This document shows, one piece after another, positions 63,461-64,000 of a DNA stretch of 64,000 nucleotides. The first letter of the stretch is position 1. Each line of letters opens with the position of its first letter. The notes under the pieces are model-generated. The model was not told the origin of the DNA, searched no databases, and worked only from the letters and a program-made list of their open reading frames with translations. The stretch covers positions 75,837-139,836 of the forward strand of contig NZ_JBFEFH010000019.1 in the NCBI RefSeq assembly GCF_040717455.1, written 5' to 3'. The DNA comes from Tautonia sp040717455. Its GTDB lineage: Bacteria; Planctomycetota; Planctomycetia; Isosphaerales; Isosphaeraceae. Position numbers and translations under genes: made by a program.

Positions 63461-63988
63461 TCAGCACTTTTCATTCGCCAGTGCCCCCCGGCCGCTTCCA
63501 AGCACGACCGACGCGAGGACGCTTTCGTCGGGATGAACGACACAGAACTCGCCACCCGGCTCCTCATAGACCTCACCGGCCCGTATGACGAGGGAGCCGG
63601 CGGCAAGTCGGAGCGTGAGCTCGACGAGATCGCCCGACGCGTCCAGGACAGAATCCACCCCCATGATCAGGCCGGCCGGCAACTCGGCGAGGTGGCGTAT
63701 GCGAGAGATGCTACCCTCCTCCGTGGGCCAATCCGGGATCGTCCGCACGCCATCAAGCCTGAGCCCCCAGGCATCGTCATTCTGGTAGGTGCCTACTCGG
63801 ACGACGGCATCTCCGAATTCGGCGTAGAGATCGAGCAGTTGCAGGAATGGGATGGACGCGTCCTCGAACTGGGGCAGGCCGGACGGCCCCCGCTCGCGGA
63901 TTGCCATCTCGACGCCGACCCAGCGTGCGACGGCCTTGCCGGCAAGCAAGCGGAAAGCCTCGACCTGGCCGGCAACCCAGAGATTCAC
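63461..63988 (-). CDS. Protein of unknown function, possibly 5'-incomplete
   Basis: A 175-residue soluble protein seen up to the right edge. It may start at the GTG at 63988, but the frame stays open to the end of the window, so the true start may be outside. The visible part has a helical opening (VAGQVEAFRLLAGKAVARW), then beta-rich pieces (FGDAVVRVGTYQNDDAWGL, DLVELTLRLAAGSLVIRAG) and ends just before the REP repeats. I do not recognise the family; immunity-protein-like small proteins can look similar, but nothing here shows that. Confidence 0.55.
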   Translation of the reverse strand: MNLWVAGQVEAFRLLAGKAVARWVGVEMAIRERGPSGLPQFEDASIPFLQLLDLYAEFGDAVVRVGTYQNDDAWGLRLDGVRTIPDWPTEEGSISRIRHLAELPAGLIMGVDSVLDASGDLVELTLRLAAGSLVIRAGEVYEEPGGEFCVVHPDESVLASVVLGSGRGALANEKC

Positions 63989-64000
63989 GAGGGCGCTCCA

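Overview
The window reads as chromosomal DNA of a high-GC planctomycete, most like the Isosphaerales (a Tautonia-type genome is my best guess; no rRNA is present to settle it). The signs are a very GC-rich composition, a DUF1559 prepilin-like protein, a DUF1080 secreted protein, a Tat-exported Gfo/Idh/MocA oxidoreductase, a PEP-CTERM protein, a subtilase with the planctomycete-type N-terminal Arg/Glu/Leu-Leu-Ser sorting motif, and many orphan secreted or membrane proteins. KdsB, a TolC-type channel and a secretin indicate a Gram-negative envelope. I place about 51 protein genes and no rRNA, tRNA, prophage or CRISPR array.

Layout. 0-5.4 kb: gene end, GT4 glycosyltransferase, SMR and DMT transporters, DUF1080 protein, KaiC-like ATPase on the minus strand. 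5.7-9.5 kb: Flp/Tad-like pilus cluster of secretin, CpaD-like secreted protein and TPR lipoprotein. 9.6-16.2 kb: Gfo/Idh oxidoreductase, two membrane proteins, DHA2 MFS exporter, Uup-type ABC-F ATPase. 16.2-22.8 kb (minus): an overlapping operon of an HPF-like protein, a T1SS ABC exporter with a His/Gly-rich linker, a HlyD-type adaptor and a TolC-type channel, divergent from an NhaR-like LysR regulator across a palindrome-rich intergenic region. 24-31.5 kb: thioredoxin-trypsin fusion, coiled-coil membrane protein plus small partner, PHB-depolymerase-like esterase, Rad52-like annealing protein, ACT-domain protein. 32-42 kb: secreted orphan, DUF1559 pair, acylphosphatase, ABC-2 permease, an ABC exporter homologue whose ATPase motifs have decayed, EAL protein, SDR. 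42-55 kb: subtilase, KdsB, esterase, DUF6065, DUF892, group I truncated hemoglobin, paralogous small membrane proteins, EF-hand protein, DUF4126-like protein, a His/Cys-rich small protein next to a metal-linked PEP-CTERM protein, and a PGRP-type amidase. 55-64 kb: leucyl-tRNA synthetase, sugar-nucleotide epimerase, HNH endonuclease, CinA, and a RAYT transposase inside a field of REP palindromes.

The points most worth a second look are leuS, which carries two internal segments of about 40 percent GC inside a roughly 70 percent GC gene; the RAYT/REP locus; the T1SS operon coupled to a ribosome-hibernation-type gene; the decayed-ATPase ABC protein; and the candidate zinc-linked pair at 52.0-53.6 kb. 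Intergenic DNA carries several families of GC-rich hairpins, some probably terminators and some dispersed repeats.
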